This document shows positions 27,590-35,067 of a DNA stretch of 64,000 nt, in pieces (within the stretch, counting starts at the first letter, position 1; each line of letters starts with the position of its first letter). A program made the translations under genes and the position numbers. The notes beneath the pieces were generated by a model. The model was given only the letters and a program-made list of their open reading frames with translations. It did not search any database and was not told the DNA's origin. The DNA lies in the NCBI RefSeq assembly GCF_001039005.1, contig NZ_LDWR01000043.1:1-64000 (forward strand). Direction: 5' to 3'. The DNA comes from Burkholderia cepacia. GTDB lineage: Bacteria; Pseudomonadota; Gammaproteobacteria; Burkholderiales; Burkholderiaceae.

Positions 27590-27709
27590 GGATGCGGAAT
27601 CAGGCAGGCTACGACCGGATGGGCCGGCGCAGCGCCACGACGGCGCGCTCCGGAGACAGGACGGCTGCAGCTTATCGCCGCCGCCGTGACGACGACATGG
27701 TCGAAACAT

Positions 27710-27784
27710 GACCGGATTTTCATCAAACGCGCGCTCGTCGTGTCGGCCCGCGCTTCATGAAAATTCCGTCATCCGCCGGTCATC
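27710..27784. promoter_or_regulatory. candidate response-regulator operator between the divergent copper genes
   Basis: GACCGGATTTTCAT (27710-27723) and ATGAAAATTCCGTC (27757-27770) form an inverted repeat with 12 of 14 matches. GTCATC is repeated at 27768-27773 and 27779-27784, exactly 11 bases apart, as OmpR-type regulators prefer. It lies between the copper operon (start 27589) and the two-component genes (start 27858). Confidence 0.5.
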
Positions 27785-27857
27785 TGTCGCGCACGCGCGG
27801 CACCGTAAGCTCAGGCGTTACACTGACCGGCTGGAATCATCGATAGCCTGCCTCACC

Positions 27858-28529
27858 ATGCGGATACTGATAGTCGAAGACGAACCCAAGATGGCGTCGT
27901 ACCTCCGGAAGGGGCTGATGGAGGCGAGCTACACGGTCGACATCGCGGAAACCGGCAAGGACGGGCTGTTCCTCGCGCTGCACGAGGATTTCGATCTCGT
28001 CGTGCTCGACGTGATGCTGCCGGAAATGGACGGCTTCGAGGTACTCAGGCGGCTGCGCGCGCAGAAGCAGACGCCCGTGCTGCTGCTCACGGCCCGCGAG
28101 GCGATCGAGGACAAGGTCACCGGCCTCGAACTGGGTGCCGACGACTACCTGCTCAAGCCGTTCGCGTACGCCGAGTTCCTGGCCCGTATCCGCTCGCTGC
28201 TGCGGCGCGCGCCGCGCAACGTCCGCGACATCCTGCACGTCGCCGATCTCGAGGTCGACCTGATCAAGCGCCGCGTGCGGCGCGCCGACAACCGCATCGA
28301 CCTGACCGCACAGGAATTCGCGCTGCTGCAACTGCTCGCGGAACGCGAAGGTGAGGTGCTGACGCGCACCTTCATCACGTCGCAGATCTGGGACATGAAT
28401 TTCGATAGCGACACGAACGTCGTCGATGCGGCGATCAAGCGCCTGCGCGCGAAAATCGACAACGCGTACGAGACGAAGCTGATCCACACGATCCGCGGCA
28501 TGGGTTACGTGCTCGAGGATCGTTCGTGA
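27858..28529 (+). CDS. OmpR-family response regulator, heavy-metal (CusR/CopR) type
   Basis: A 223-residue two-domain regulator. The receiver has the acidic pocket (VEDEP), phospho-acceptor D51 (VVLDVMLPEMDG) and K100 (LLKPF). The winged-helix domain covers about 125-220 and ends with TIRGMGYVLEDR. It is divergent from the copper operon and its stop overlaps the kinase start. It most likely activates both copper operons when copper or silver is high in the periplasm. Confidence 0.94.
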   Translation: MRILIVEDEPKMASYLRKGLMEASYTVDIAETGKDGLFLALHEDFDLVVLDVMLPEMDGFEVLRRLRAQKQTPVLLLTAREAIEDKVTGLELGADDYLLKPFAYAEFLARIRSLLRRAPRNVRDILHVADLEVDLIKRRVRRADNRIDLTAQEFALLQLLAEREGEVLTRTFITSQIWDMNFDSDTNVVDAAIKRLRAKIDNAYETKLIHTIRGMGYVLEDRS

Positions 28530-29977
28530 CCGCCGGCCCGGCTTCGTATTCGCTGCTGCGGCGCCTGACGCTCGCGTTCGCCGTCGTCGCCGCACTCGTG
28601 TTCGCGCTGACCGGCGCGTATCTCTATCGCTCGCTGTCCGCCGAGCTGAAGCGGCGCGACGACATCGAGATCTCCGGCAAGCTCAACCAGTTCCTGCAGC
28701 TTGCGCACGCGAGCGGCTCGACGGCCGCGCTGCGCGCCGATCCGGCCGTATTCCACGAGGTGCTGCTGTCGCATCCGGGCGTCTATCTCGGCATCTACGA
28801 CGGGAAGAGCCGCGCGCTCGTCGAGCACTCCGACGAAGCCGGCAACACGCTCGCGTCGGTGATCGCGGCACCGCATCCGGCTGCCAGCACCGGTGGCGCC
28901 GGCGGCCCGTTCACGTGCTCGCCGCCCGGCATCGGCACGTCGCGCTGCGTGTATGCGCGGGAAACGCTGCCGTCGGGCGAGGCCATCCAGGTCGCGCTCG
29001 CCCGCACCGCGACCGATCGCCAGTCGCTGCTGGAAAGCTATCGCGTCGACATCTGGCTCGCGGCGGCCGTCGGTGCGCTGCTGGTCGGCGCACTCGGTTA
29101 TGCGGTCGCCGCGCGCGGCCTGCGCCCGGTCGAGAGCCTCGGCCGGCAGACGTCGCGCATCGAGGCGCACAACCTGAACGCGCGCCTCGACGCGCGCGGC
29201 GGCCCGGTCGAGCTGCGCGAGCTCGCGACGTCGGTCAACCGGATGCTCGACCGTCTCGAACGCGCGTTCGTGCGGCTGTCGCAGTTCTCGTCCGATCTCG
29301 CGCACGACATGCGCACGCCGCTCGCCAACGTGATCAGCTCGTCGCAGGTCACGCTGTCGCGCGCACGCACGACCGAAGAATACGAAGCGCTGATCGACTC
29401 GAACATCGAGGAATGCGAACGGCTGCAGCGGATGATCGAGAACATGCTGTTTCTCGCGCGCACCGACAATGCAAGGCAGCACCTGAAGACCGCCGAGCTC
29501 GACGCGGGCAGCGAGCTGCGCCGGCTCGCGTCGTATTTCCAGGCACTGGCCGACGAGGCCGGCGTGCGCATCGACGTGCACGGCCACGCGCCCGTCGTTG
29601 CGGACGCAACGTTGTTCCGGCGCGCGGTCAGCAATCTCGCATCGAACGCGCTCGAACACGCGGAAGCCGCGTCGACGATCGAGCTGGCCGTTTCCGCGCA
29701 AGCCGGTTACGCGGTCGTCGAGGTCACGAATCGCGGCGCCGCGATTCCGCCCGAACAGGTCGACCGGATCTTCGAGCGTTTCTACCGGATCGATTCGTCG
29801 CGGCACGGCGCGGCACGGAACGCGGGGCTCGGGCTCGCGATCGTCAAGTCGATCATGGAGCTGCATCGCGGCAAGGTCGAGGTCGCGAGCCGCGACGGAC
29901 GCACGACGTTCGCGCTCTATTTTCCGAGCGTACGGCGGGATGACGCGGCCGGCGATGCGTTCGTGACACGCACATGA
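28526..29977 (+). CDS. heavy-metal sensor histidine kinase (CusS/CopS type)
   Basis: A 483-residue kinase starting with GTG at 28526, which overlaps the regulator stop. Two membrane spans (about 12-35 and 175-196) enclose a periplasmic sensor loop with several His. A HAMP domain follows, then the phospho-acceptor His in SDLAHDMRTPLANV (H260). The ATP-binding boxes are NLASNALEHAE and NAGLGLAIVKSIMELHRG. It pairs with the regulator just upstream. Confidence 0.94.
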   Translation: MTAGPASYSLLRRLTLAFAVVAALVFALTGAYLYRSLSAELKRRDDIEISGKLNQFLQLAHASGSTAALRADPAVFHEVLLSHPGVYLGIYDGKSRALVEHSDEAGNTLASVIAAPHPAASTGGAGGPFTCSPPGIGTSRCVYARETLPSGEAIQVALARTATDRQSLLESYRVDIWLAAAVGALLVGALGYAVAARGLRPVESLGRQTSRIEAHNLNARLDARGGPVELRELATSVNRMLDRLERAFVRLSQFSSDLAHDMRTPLANVISSSQVTLSRARTTEEYEALIDSNIEECERLQRMIENMLFLARTDNARQHLKTAELDAGSELRRLASYFQALADEAGVRIDVHGHAPVVADATLFRRAVSNLASNALEHAEAASTIELAVSAQAGYAVVEVTNRGAAIPPEQVDRIFERFYRIDSSRHGAARNAGLGLAIVKSIMELHRGKVEVASRDGRTTFALYFPSVRRDDAAGDAFVTRT

Positions 29978-30104
29978 CACCGCCGCGCGTGCGAGATTGC
30001 TTCCCGATACGACACGAGCACCCGCCACGCACACGGCTTTCCTCATCCGCCGAAAGGATATCGCCGCGCAAGCTTGCCGAAAGCAATCGGCTCGGCTAGA
30101 CTGG

Positions 30105-30211
30105 CGCTCGTCTTTGGGGAGTAGCCTGCTTTCCGTCCCCCGGAAAGCGAACGCGTCAACACACTCGGCTTCCAGCCGTGGCGCGTTCGGCCGAATCGGT
30201 CTGGCGAGACC
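30105..30211 (+). promoter_or_regulatory. yybP-ykoY riboswitch (Mn2+-sensing aptamer)
   Basis: The two conserved loop segments of this aptamer class are present in order: GGGGAGTAGCC (30116-30126) and CGTCAACACACTCGG (30154-30168). Between them is a hairpin with GCTTTCC (30128-30134) and GGAAAGC (30142-30148). A CGGCT/AGCCG hairpin (30166-30178) and the closing TGGCGAGACC (30202-30211) follow. GTCT (30110-30113) can pair with AGAC (30207-30210) as the base stem. The class binds Mn2+ and usually turns on Mn2+ exporters, which fits the exchanger gene at 30354. Confidence 0.85.
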
Positions 30212-30283
30212 ATGGGCGCATCGCGTCGTTCCTGGTCGGACGTCGGCGGATGCGCCATGGTTCGTCAGCGTCCGACCACGGAG
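30209..30283 (+). promoter_or_regulatory. expression platform: two interleaved hairpins, one covering a Shine-Dalgarno
   Basis: Hairpin 1 pairs 30209-30222 with 30249-30261 (13 pairs, one bulged G). Hairpin 2 pairs TGGTCGGACG (30233-30242) with CGTCCGACCA (30269-30278). It extends through TTCC (30229-30232), which can pair with GGAG (30280-30283), the ribosome site of the leader frame at 30289. The arms interleave and the connecting segments are only 6-7 bases, so the two should exclude each other. Hairpin 1 would free the ribosome site and hairpin 2 would hide it. There is no T-run, so control is more likely on translation than on intrinsic termination. Confidence 0.6.
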
Positions 30284-30288
30284 TCCCC

Positions 30289-30357
30289 ATGTTCCCCGCA
30301 GCCTTCTCCCTACGCTCCACCGCGATCGACGCACCTGTCCGCGGAGGTGCCGCATGA
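30289..30357 (+). CDS. 22-residue leader peptide, translationally coupled to the exchanger
   Basis: GGAG (30280-30283), five bases, then ATG at 30289 open a 22-codon frame (MFPAAFSLRS...VRGGAA). Its TGA (30355-30357) overlaps the exchanger ATG (30354-30356) as ATGA. Ribosomes that finish it would be placed at the exchanger start, which also has its own GGAGG. The peptide has no recognisable motif. Its role would be to pass the riboswitch decision on to the exchanger gene. Confidence 0.5.
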   Translation: MFPAAFSLRSTAIDAPVRGGAA

Positions 30358-31364
30358 CGTTCATGTTCCTCGAACTGGCGTTCATGCTGGTCGTCATCCT
30401 CGTCGCCGCCGAAGTCTTCACCAATGCGCTCGAACATCTCGGCGAACGCCTGAAGATTTCCGAAGGCGTCACCGGTTCGCTGTTCGCGGCCGTCGGCACC
30501 GCGCTGCCCGAAACCATGGTGCCGCTGCTCGCGCTGGCCGGAGGCACGGCGAACCAGACGGTAAACGAGGAGATCGGCGTCGGCGCGATTCTCGGTGCGC
30601 CGCTGATGCTCGCGACGCTCACCACGTTCCTGATGACGCTCGCCGTGATCCGCTCGCGCGGGCTGCGCGGCACGATCGCGCCCGAACGCACGGGGTTCGT
30701 GCGCGACATGAACTACTTCCTCGCCGCGTTCTCGCTGGCGACCGCGGCGATGTTCGTGCCGCATCACAACTGGGCCGTCCGCGCGCTGCTTGCCGCGATG
30801 CTGGTCGGCATCTACGTGCTGTACGTCGTGATGACGTTCCGCGCGTCGAACCAGCTGGTCGATGCCGGGCACGGCACCGAGGCGCCGCATACGATGCTGC
30901 TGTCGCGCACGGGCCTGCCGACCAACCTGGCGACCATCGCGCTGCAGCTGGCTCTCGGCCTTGCGCTGCTGGTGGGCGGCGCGAAGGGCTTCATTCACGG
31001 CGTGGAAGGCGTGTCGCAGGTGCTCGGCGTATCGGCGCTGCTGCTGTCGCTGATCATCGTGCCGATCGCGACGGAATTGCCGGAGAAGGTCAACAGCGTG
31101 CTGTGGATCCGCCGCAAGAAGGACACGCTCGCGTTCGGCAACATCACCGGCGCGATGGTGTTCCAGGGCACGCTGCTGCCGGCGATCGGCATCATGCTGA
31201 CGCCTTGGGAGCCGCGCCCCGAAGTACTGACCGGCGTGATCATCACGCTCGCGGCGGCGGCCTGGCTGCGCATCAATGCCCGCACGCGCGGGCTCGCGAT
31301 CTGGGCGCTGCTGGCGAACGGCGCGGGGTATGCGGGGTATCTGGTCCTGACGCTGGCGCGCTGA
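30354..31364 (+). CDS. CaCA-superfamily cation exchanger (calcium/sodium-antiporter type), probable Mn2+ exporter
   Basis: A 336-residue membrane protein with about 10-11 spans. The two alpha-repeats of the superfamily are visible: GTALPETMVPLLAL near residue 55 and PIATELPEKVNSV near residue 240. Such proteins exchange Ca2+ or other divalent ions against Na+ or H+. A GGAGG ribosome site (30343-30347) precedes the ATG. The Mn2+ riboswitch upstream argues that this member exports manganese, although sequence family alone would say calcium. Confidence 0.88.
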   Translation: MTFMFLELAFMLVVILVAAEVFTNALEHLGERLKISEGVTGSLFAAVGTALPETMVPLLALAGGTANQTVNEEIGVGAILGAPLMLATLTTFLMTLAVIRSRGLRGTIAPERTGFVRDMNYFLAAFSLATAAMFVPHHNWAVRALLAAMLVGIYVLYVVMTFRASNQLVDAGHGTEAPHTMLLSRTGLPTNLATIALQLALGLALLVGGAKGFIHGVEGVSQVLGVSALLLSLIIVPIATELPEKVNSVLWIRRKKDTLAFGNITGAMVFQGTLLPAIGIMLTPWEPRPEVLTGVIITLAAAAWLRINARTRGLAIWALLANGAGYAGYLVLTLAR

Positions 31365-31409
31365 ACGCCTGAATCGGACGCCTTGCCCGACGCGCACGCG
31401 CGCGCGGAT

Positions 31410-31482
31410 GCGGACGCGGCAACCACCGCCGCGTCCGCGCACTACGCTTCACTGCGTCGACGCGGGCGTCGGCAACGCCCGC
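31410..31482. terminator. tandem hairpins between convergent genes
   Basis: GCGGACGCGGC (31410-31420) pairs with GCCGCGTCCGC (31428-31438), a perfect 11-bp stem. GCGGGCGT (31462-31469) pairs with ACGCCCGC (31475-31482), a perfect 8-bp stem. They lie between the exchanger gene and the convergent CusF-like gene, so each may end one transcript. T-runs are absent. Confidence 0.55.
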
Positions 31483-31492
31483 ATCCGCACGA

Positions 31493-31867
31493 TCAGGACG
31501 CTTTCACGAGCTTGACGATCGTCAGCGTGCCGTTGACGTTCTCGACCCGAACCTTGACCTTCTCGCCCGCATGAACCTGCGCGAGCATGGCCGCGTCCTT
31601 CGCCTTGAACGCCATCGTCATCGGCGGCATCCCGACGTTCTCGAGCGCGCCGTGCTTCAGCGTGACCATGCCGGTCGCGGCATCGACCTTCTTCACTTCG
31701 GCGTCGGTGAGCGCGGCGTGCGACGCGGCCGAGCCGTCGGACGACATCTTCATGCCGGACATGTCCATGCCCGACATGTCGCCGGACGCAAACGCGGGGG
31801 CCGCAAAAGCGCCGATCGCGAGAACGGCGGCGGTGGCGGTGGCAATCGATTTCATCTTCTTCATCAT
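31493..31867 (-). CDS. CusF-like periplasmic copper chaperone of the RND operon
   Basis: A 124-residue protein. A signal peptide (SIATATAAVLAIGAFAAPAFA) and the Met-rich SGDMSGMDMSGMKMSS precede a CusF domain: AEVKKVDAATGMVTLKHGALENVGMPPMTMAFKAKD, with the His and the Met pair that bind Cu(I) or Ag(I). It would hand metal to the pump encoded directly upstream, whose stop overlaps its start. It is similar in layout to the CusF-like protein at 23666. Confidence 0.93.
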   Translation of the reverse strand: MMKKMKSIATATAAVLAIGAFAAPAFASGDMSGMDMSGMKMSSDGSAASHAALTDAEVKKVDAATGMVTLKHGALENVGMPPMTMAFKAKDAAMLAQVHAGEKVKVRVENVNGTLTIVKLVKAS

Positions 31868-34800
31868 GATTCTCCAGTTGGGGTGGATGGCACGTTCATG
31901 CCGGAAGGAACTGCGGAGGAATGCCGTTCATCGCTCGCGCTTCGCACTCGACGGCGCTGAAGCAGAAGCCATGCGGCGGGAATGACGAACATCGACAGCA
32001 GCGGTGCCGTGACCATGCCGCCGACCATCGGCGCGGCGATGCGCTGCATCACTTCGGAACCGGCGCCGTGCCCGACCATGATCGGCACGAGGCCGGCGAG
32101 CACGACGGCAACCGTCATCGCCTTGGGCCGCACGCGCAGCACCGCGCCCTCGCGGATCGCGTCGAGCAGCAGCGCGTCGGTCAATTGCTCGCCGGCGTCG
32201 AGCCGGCGCTTCAGCGCGCCCTTCAGATACAGCAGCATCACGACGCCGAATTCGGCGGCCACGCCGGCCAGCGCGATGAACCCGACCGACGTCGCGACGG
32301 ACACCGCATGGCCGAGCCCCCACACGAGCCAGAAACCGCCGACCAGCGCGAACGGCACCGTCGACATCAGCAGCAGCGCATCGGCCGCCGAGTCGAACGT
32401 GAGGAACAGCAGCACGAAAATCACGACGAGCGTCACCGGCACGACGGTGCGCAGCGTTGCCGCCGCGCGTTCGAGATACTCGAACTGCCCCGACCACGCG
32501 ATCGAATAACCGGGCGGCAACGCGACCTGCTGTGCGACGGCCTGCTGCATTGCGCGGACCGCCGTGCGCAGATCGGTGCCGCGGATATCGACGTACACGT
32601 AGCCGGACAGCCGCGCGTTCTCGCTGCGGATCATCGGCGGGCCATCGGCGATCGCGATGCGCGCGACGTCGCCGAGGCGGATCTGCGCGCCGCGCGCGGT
32701 GACGACCGGCAATTGCCGCAGGTTCTCGAGCGAATCGCGGATCTCGCGCGGGTAGCGGATGTTGATCGGGAAGCGCTCGCGCCCCGCGATCACTTCGCCG
32801 ACATCCTCGCCGCCGACCGCCGACGACACGACCGACTGGATATCGGCGACCGACAGCCCGTAGCGCGCGGCCGCGAGCCGGTCGATGTCGACGTCGATGT
32901 ACCGGCCGCCGTTCAGCCGTTCCGCGAGCGCGGACGTGACGCCCGGCACGTGCTTCACCGCCGCCTCGACCTGCGTCGCGATCGCGTCGATCCCCGTGAG
33001 ATCCGGCCCGGAGATCTTCACGCCGACCGGCGTCTTGATGCCGGTGGACAGCATGTCGAGCCGGTTGCGGATCGGCGGCACCCATACGTTCGACAGGCCC
33101 GGCACCTTCACCGTGCGATCGAGTTCGTCGACGAGCTTCTCCGGTGTCATGCCGGGCCGCCACGCGCTGCGCGGCTTGAACCGGATCGTCGTCTCGAACA
33201 TCTCGAGCGGCGCGGGGTCGGTCGCCGAATCCGCGCGTCCCGATTTGCCGAACACGGTATCGACCTCAGGCACGGTCTTGATCAGCCGGTCGGTCTGCTG
33301 CAGCAGCTCGCTCGCCTTGTCGGCCGAGATGCCCGGCAGCGCGGTCGGCATGTACAGCAGGTCGCCTTCGTCGAGCGGCGGCATGAATTCGCCGCCAAGC
33401 CGCGACAGCGGCACGGCCGTCAGCACGAGCGCGACGACCGCGATGCCGATCGCGAACCACGGGCGCCGCAGCGTCGCTTCGAGCAGCGGCCGGTACAGGC
33501 GGATCAGCACGCGGTTGATCGGATTCGCGTGCTCGTGCGGAATGCGGCCGCGCACGAGATAGCCCATCAGCACCGGCACCAGCGTCACCGACAGCCCTGC
33601 GGCGGCGGCGATCGTGTAGGTCTTCGTGAACGCGAGCGGCGCAAACAGCTTGCCCTCCTGCCCTTCCAGCGAAAACACCGGAATGAACGACAGCGTGATG
33701 ATCAGCAGCGAGAAGAACAGCGCCGGCCCGACTTCCGCTGCCGACGTCGCGACGATGTCCCAGCGCCGCGCGGCCGTCAGCGGCTCGCCGGGATGCGCGT
33801 GGTCGTACGCTTCCAGATGCTTGTGCGCGTTCTCGATCATCACGATCGCCGCATCGATCATCGCGCCGATCGCGATCGCGATCCCGCCGAGCGACATCAG
33901 GTTCGCGTTCACGCCCTGGTAGCGCATCACGATGAACGCGGCCAGCACGCCGAGCGGCAGCGACAGGATCGCGACGAACGCGCTGCGCAGATGGAACAGG
34001 AACACCGCGCAGACGATGCCGACGATCACGAATTCCTCGATCAGCTTGTCCGTCAGGTTGTCCACCGCACGCTCGATCAGTTGCGAGCGATCGTAAGTCG
34101 TGACGATCTCGACGCCGGGCGGCAGCGAACGCCTCAGGTCGGCCAGCTTCGCCTTCACCGCGTCGATCGTCGTGAGCGCGTTCTTGCCCGAACGCATCAC
34201 GACAACGCCGCCCGTCACCTCGCCCTGCCCGTTCAGTTCCGCGATCCCGCGCCGCATGGCCGGGCCGACCTGGATGCGCGCGACGTCGCCGAGCAGCACC
34301 GGCGTGCCCGCGTCGTCGGTGCGCAGCACGACATGCCGGAAGTCGTCGAGCGTGCGCAGGTAGCCGGTCGAACGCACCATGTACTCCGACTCGGCCAGCT
34401 CGACGACCGAGCCGCCGGACGCCTGGTTGGCCTTGCCGAGCGCATCCGCGACCGCCGCTTGCGTGATGCCGTACGCGCGCAGCTTGTCCGGATCGAGCAC
34501 GACCTGGTACTGGCGCACCATGCCGCCGATGCTCGCGACTTCCGACACGTCCGGCACCGCCTTCAGCTCGAACTTCAGGAACCAGTCGTTGAGCGCGCGC
34601 AGTTGCCCGAGGTCGTGGTGGCCGCTGCGGTCGACGAGCGCGTACTCGTACACCCAGCCGACGCCGGTCGCATCCGGCCCGAGCGACACGGTCGCGCCCG
34701 CCGGCAGCCGGCTCTGCACCTGGCTCAGGTATTCGAGCACGCGCGAACGCGCCCAGTACGGATCGGTGTGATCGTCGAACAGCACGTAGACGAACGCGTC

Positions 34801-35067
34801 GCCGAACGACGAATACGCGCGGACGGTTTTCGCGCCCGGCACGCCGAGCAGCGTCGTCGTCAGCGGATAGGTCACCTGATCCTCGACGACCTGCGGCGCC
34901 TTGCCCGGATACGACGCCTTCACGATCACCTGCGTGTCCGACAGGTCGGGCAACGCATCGAGCGGCGTCTGCCGCAGCGAATGAACGCCCCATGCGGCGA
35001 CCAGCACCGTGGCGAGCAACACCAGGAAGCGGTGGTGGATGGACCAGCGAATGATGCGCGCGATCAT
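31864..35067 (-). CDS. cusA: heavy-metal RND efflux pump, copper/silver (CusA) type
   Basis: A 1067-residue inner-membrane transporter of the usual RND length with 12 spans and two large periplasmic loops. The fourth-helix motif GGIAIAIGAMIDAAIVMIEN is the monovalent-metal (HME4, Cu+/Ag+) version. It lacks the DFG/D pattern of divalent-metal CzcA pumps. It exports metal from the periplasm or cytosol through adaptor and TolC partners. The start overlaps the adaptor stop by four bases and the stop overlaps the CusF gene. Confidence 0.95.
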   Translation of the reverse strand: MIARIIRWSIHHRFLVLLATVLVAAWGVHSLRQTPLDALPDLSDTQVIVKASYPGKAPQVVEDQVTYPLTTTLLGVPGAKTVRAYSSFGDAFVYVLFDDHTDPYWARSRVLEYLSQVQSRLPAGATVSLGPDATGVGWVYEYALVDRSGHHDLGQLRALNDWFLKFELKAVPDVSEVASIGGMVRQYQVVLDPDKLRAYGITQAAVADALGKANQASGGSVVELAESEYMVRSTGYLRTLDDFRHVVLRTDDAGTPVLLGDVARIQVGPAMRRGIAELNGQGEVTGGVVVMRSGKNALTTIDAVKAKLADLRRSLPPGVEIVTTYDRSQLIERAVDNLTDKLIEEFVIVGIVCAVFLFHLRSAFVAILSLPLGVLAAFIVMRYQGVNANLMSLGGIAIAIGAMIDAAIVMIENAHKHLEAYDHAHPGEPLTAARRWDIVATSAAEVGPALFFSLLIITLSFIPVFSLEGQEGKLFAPLAFTKTYTIAAAAGLSVTLVPVLMGYLVRGRIPHEHANPINRVLIRLYRPLLEATLRRPWFAIGIAVVALVLTAVPLSRLGGEFMPPLDEGDLLYMPTALPGISADKASELLQQTDRLIKTVPEVDTVFGKSGRADSATDPAPLEMFETTIRFKPRSAWRPGMTPEKLVDELDRTVKVPGLSNVWVPPIRNRLDMLSTGIKTPVGVKISGPDLTGIDAIATQVEAAVKHVPGVTSALAERLNGGRYIDVDIDRLAAARYGLSVADIQSVVSSAVGGEDVGEVIAGRERFPINIRYPREIRDSLENLRQLPVVTARGAQIRLGDVARIAIADGPPMIRSENARLSGYVYVDIRGTDLRTAVRAMQQAVAQQVALPPGYSIAWSGQFEYLERAAATLRTVVPVTLVVIFVLLFLTFDSAADALLLMSTVPFALVGGFWLVWGLGHAVSVATSVGFIALAGVAAEFGVVMLLYLKGALKRRLDAGEQLTDALLLDAIREGAVLRVRPKAMTVAVVLAGLVPIMVGHGAGSEVMQRIAAPMVGGMVTAPLLSMFVIPAAWLLLQRRRVRSASDERHSSAVPSGMNVPSTPTGES

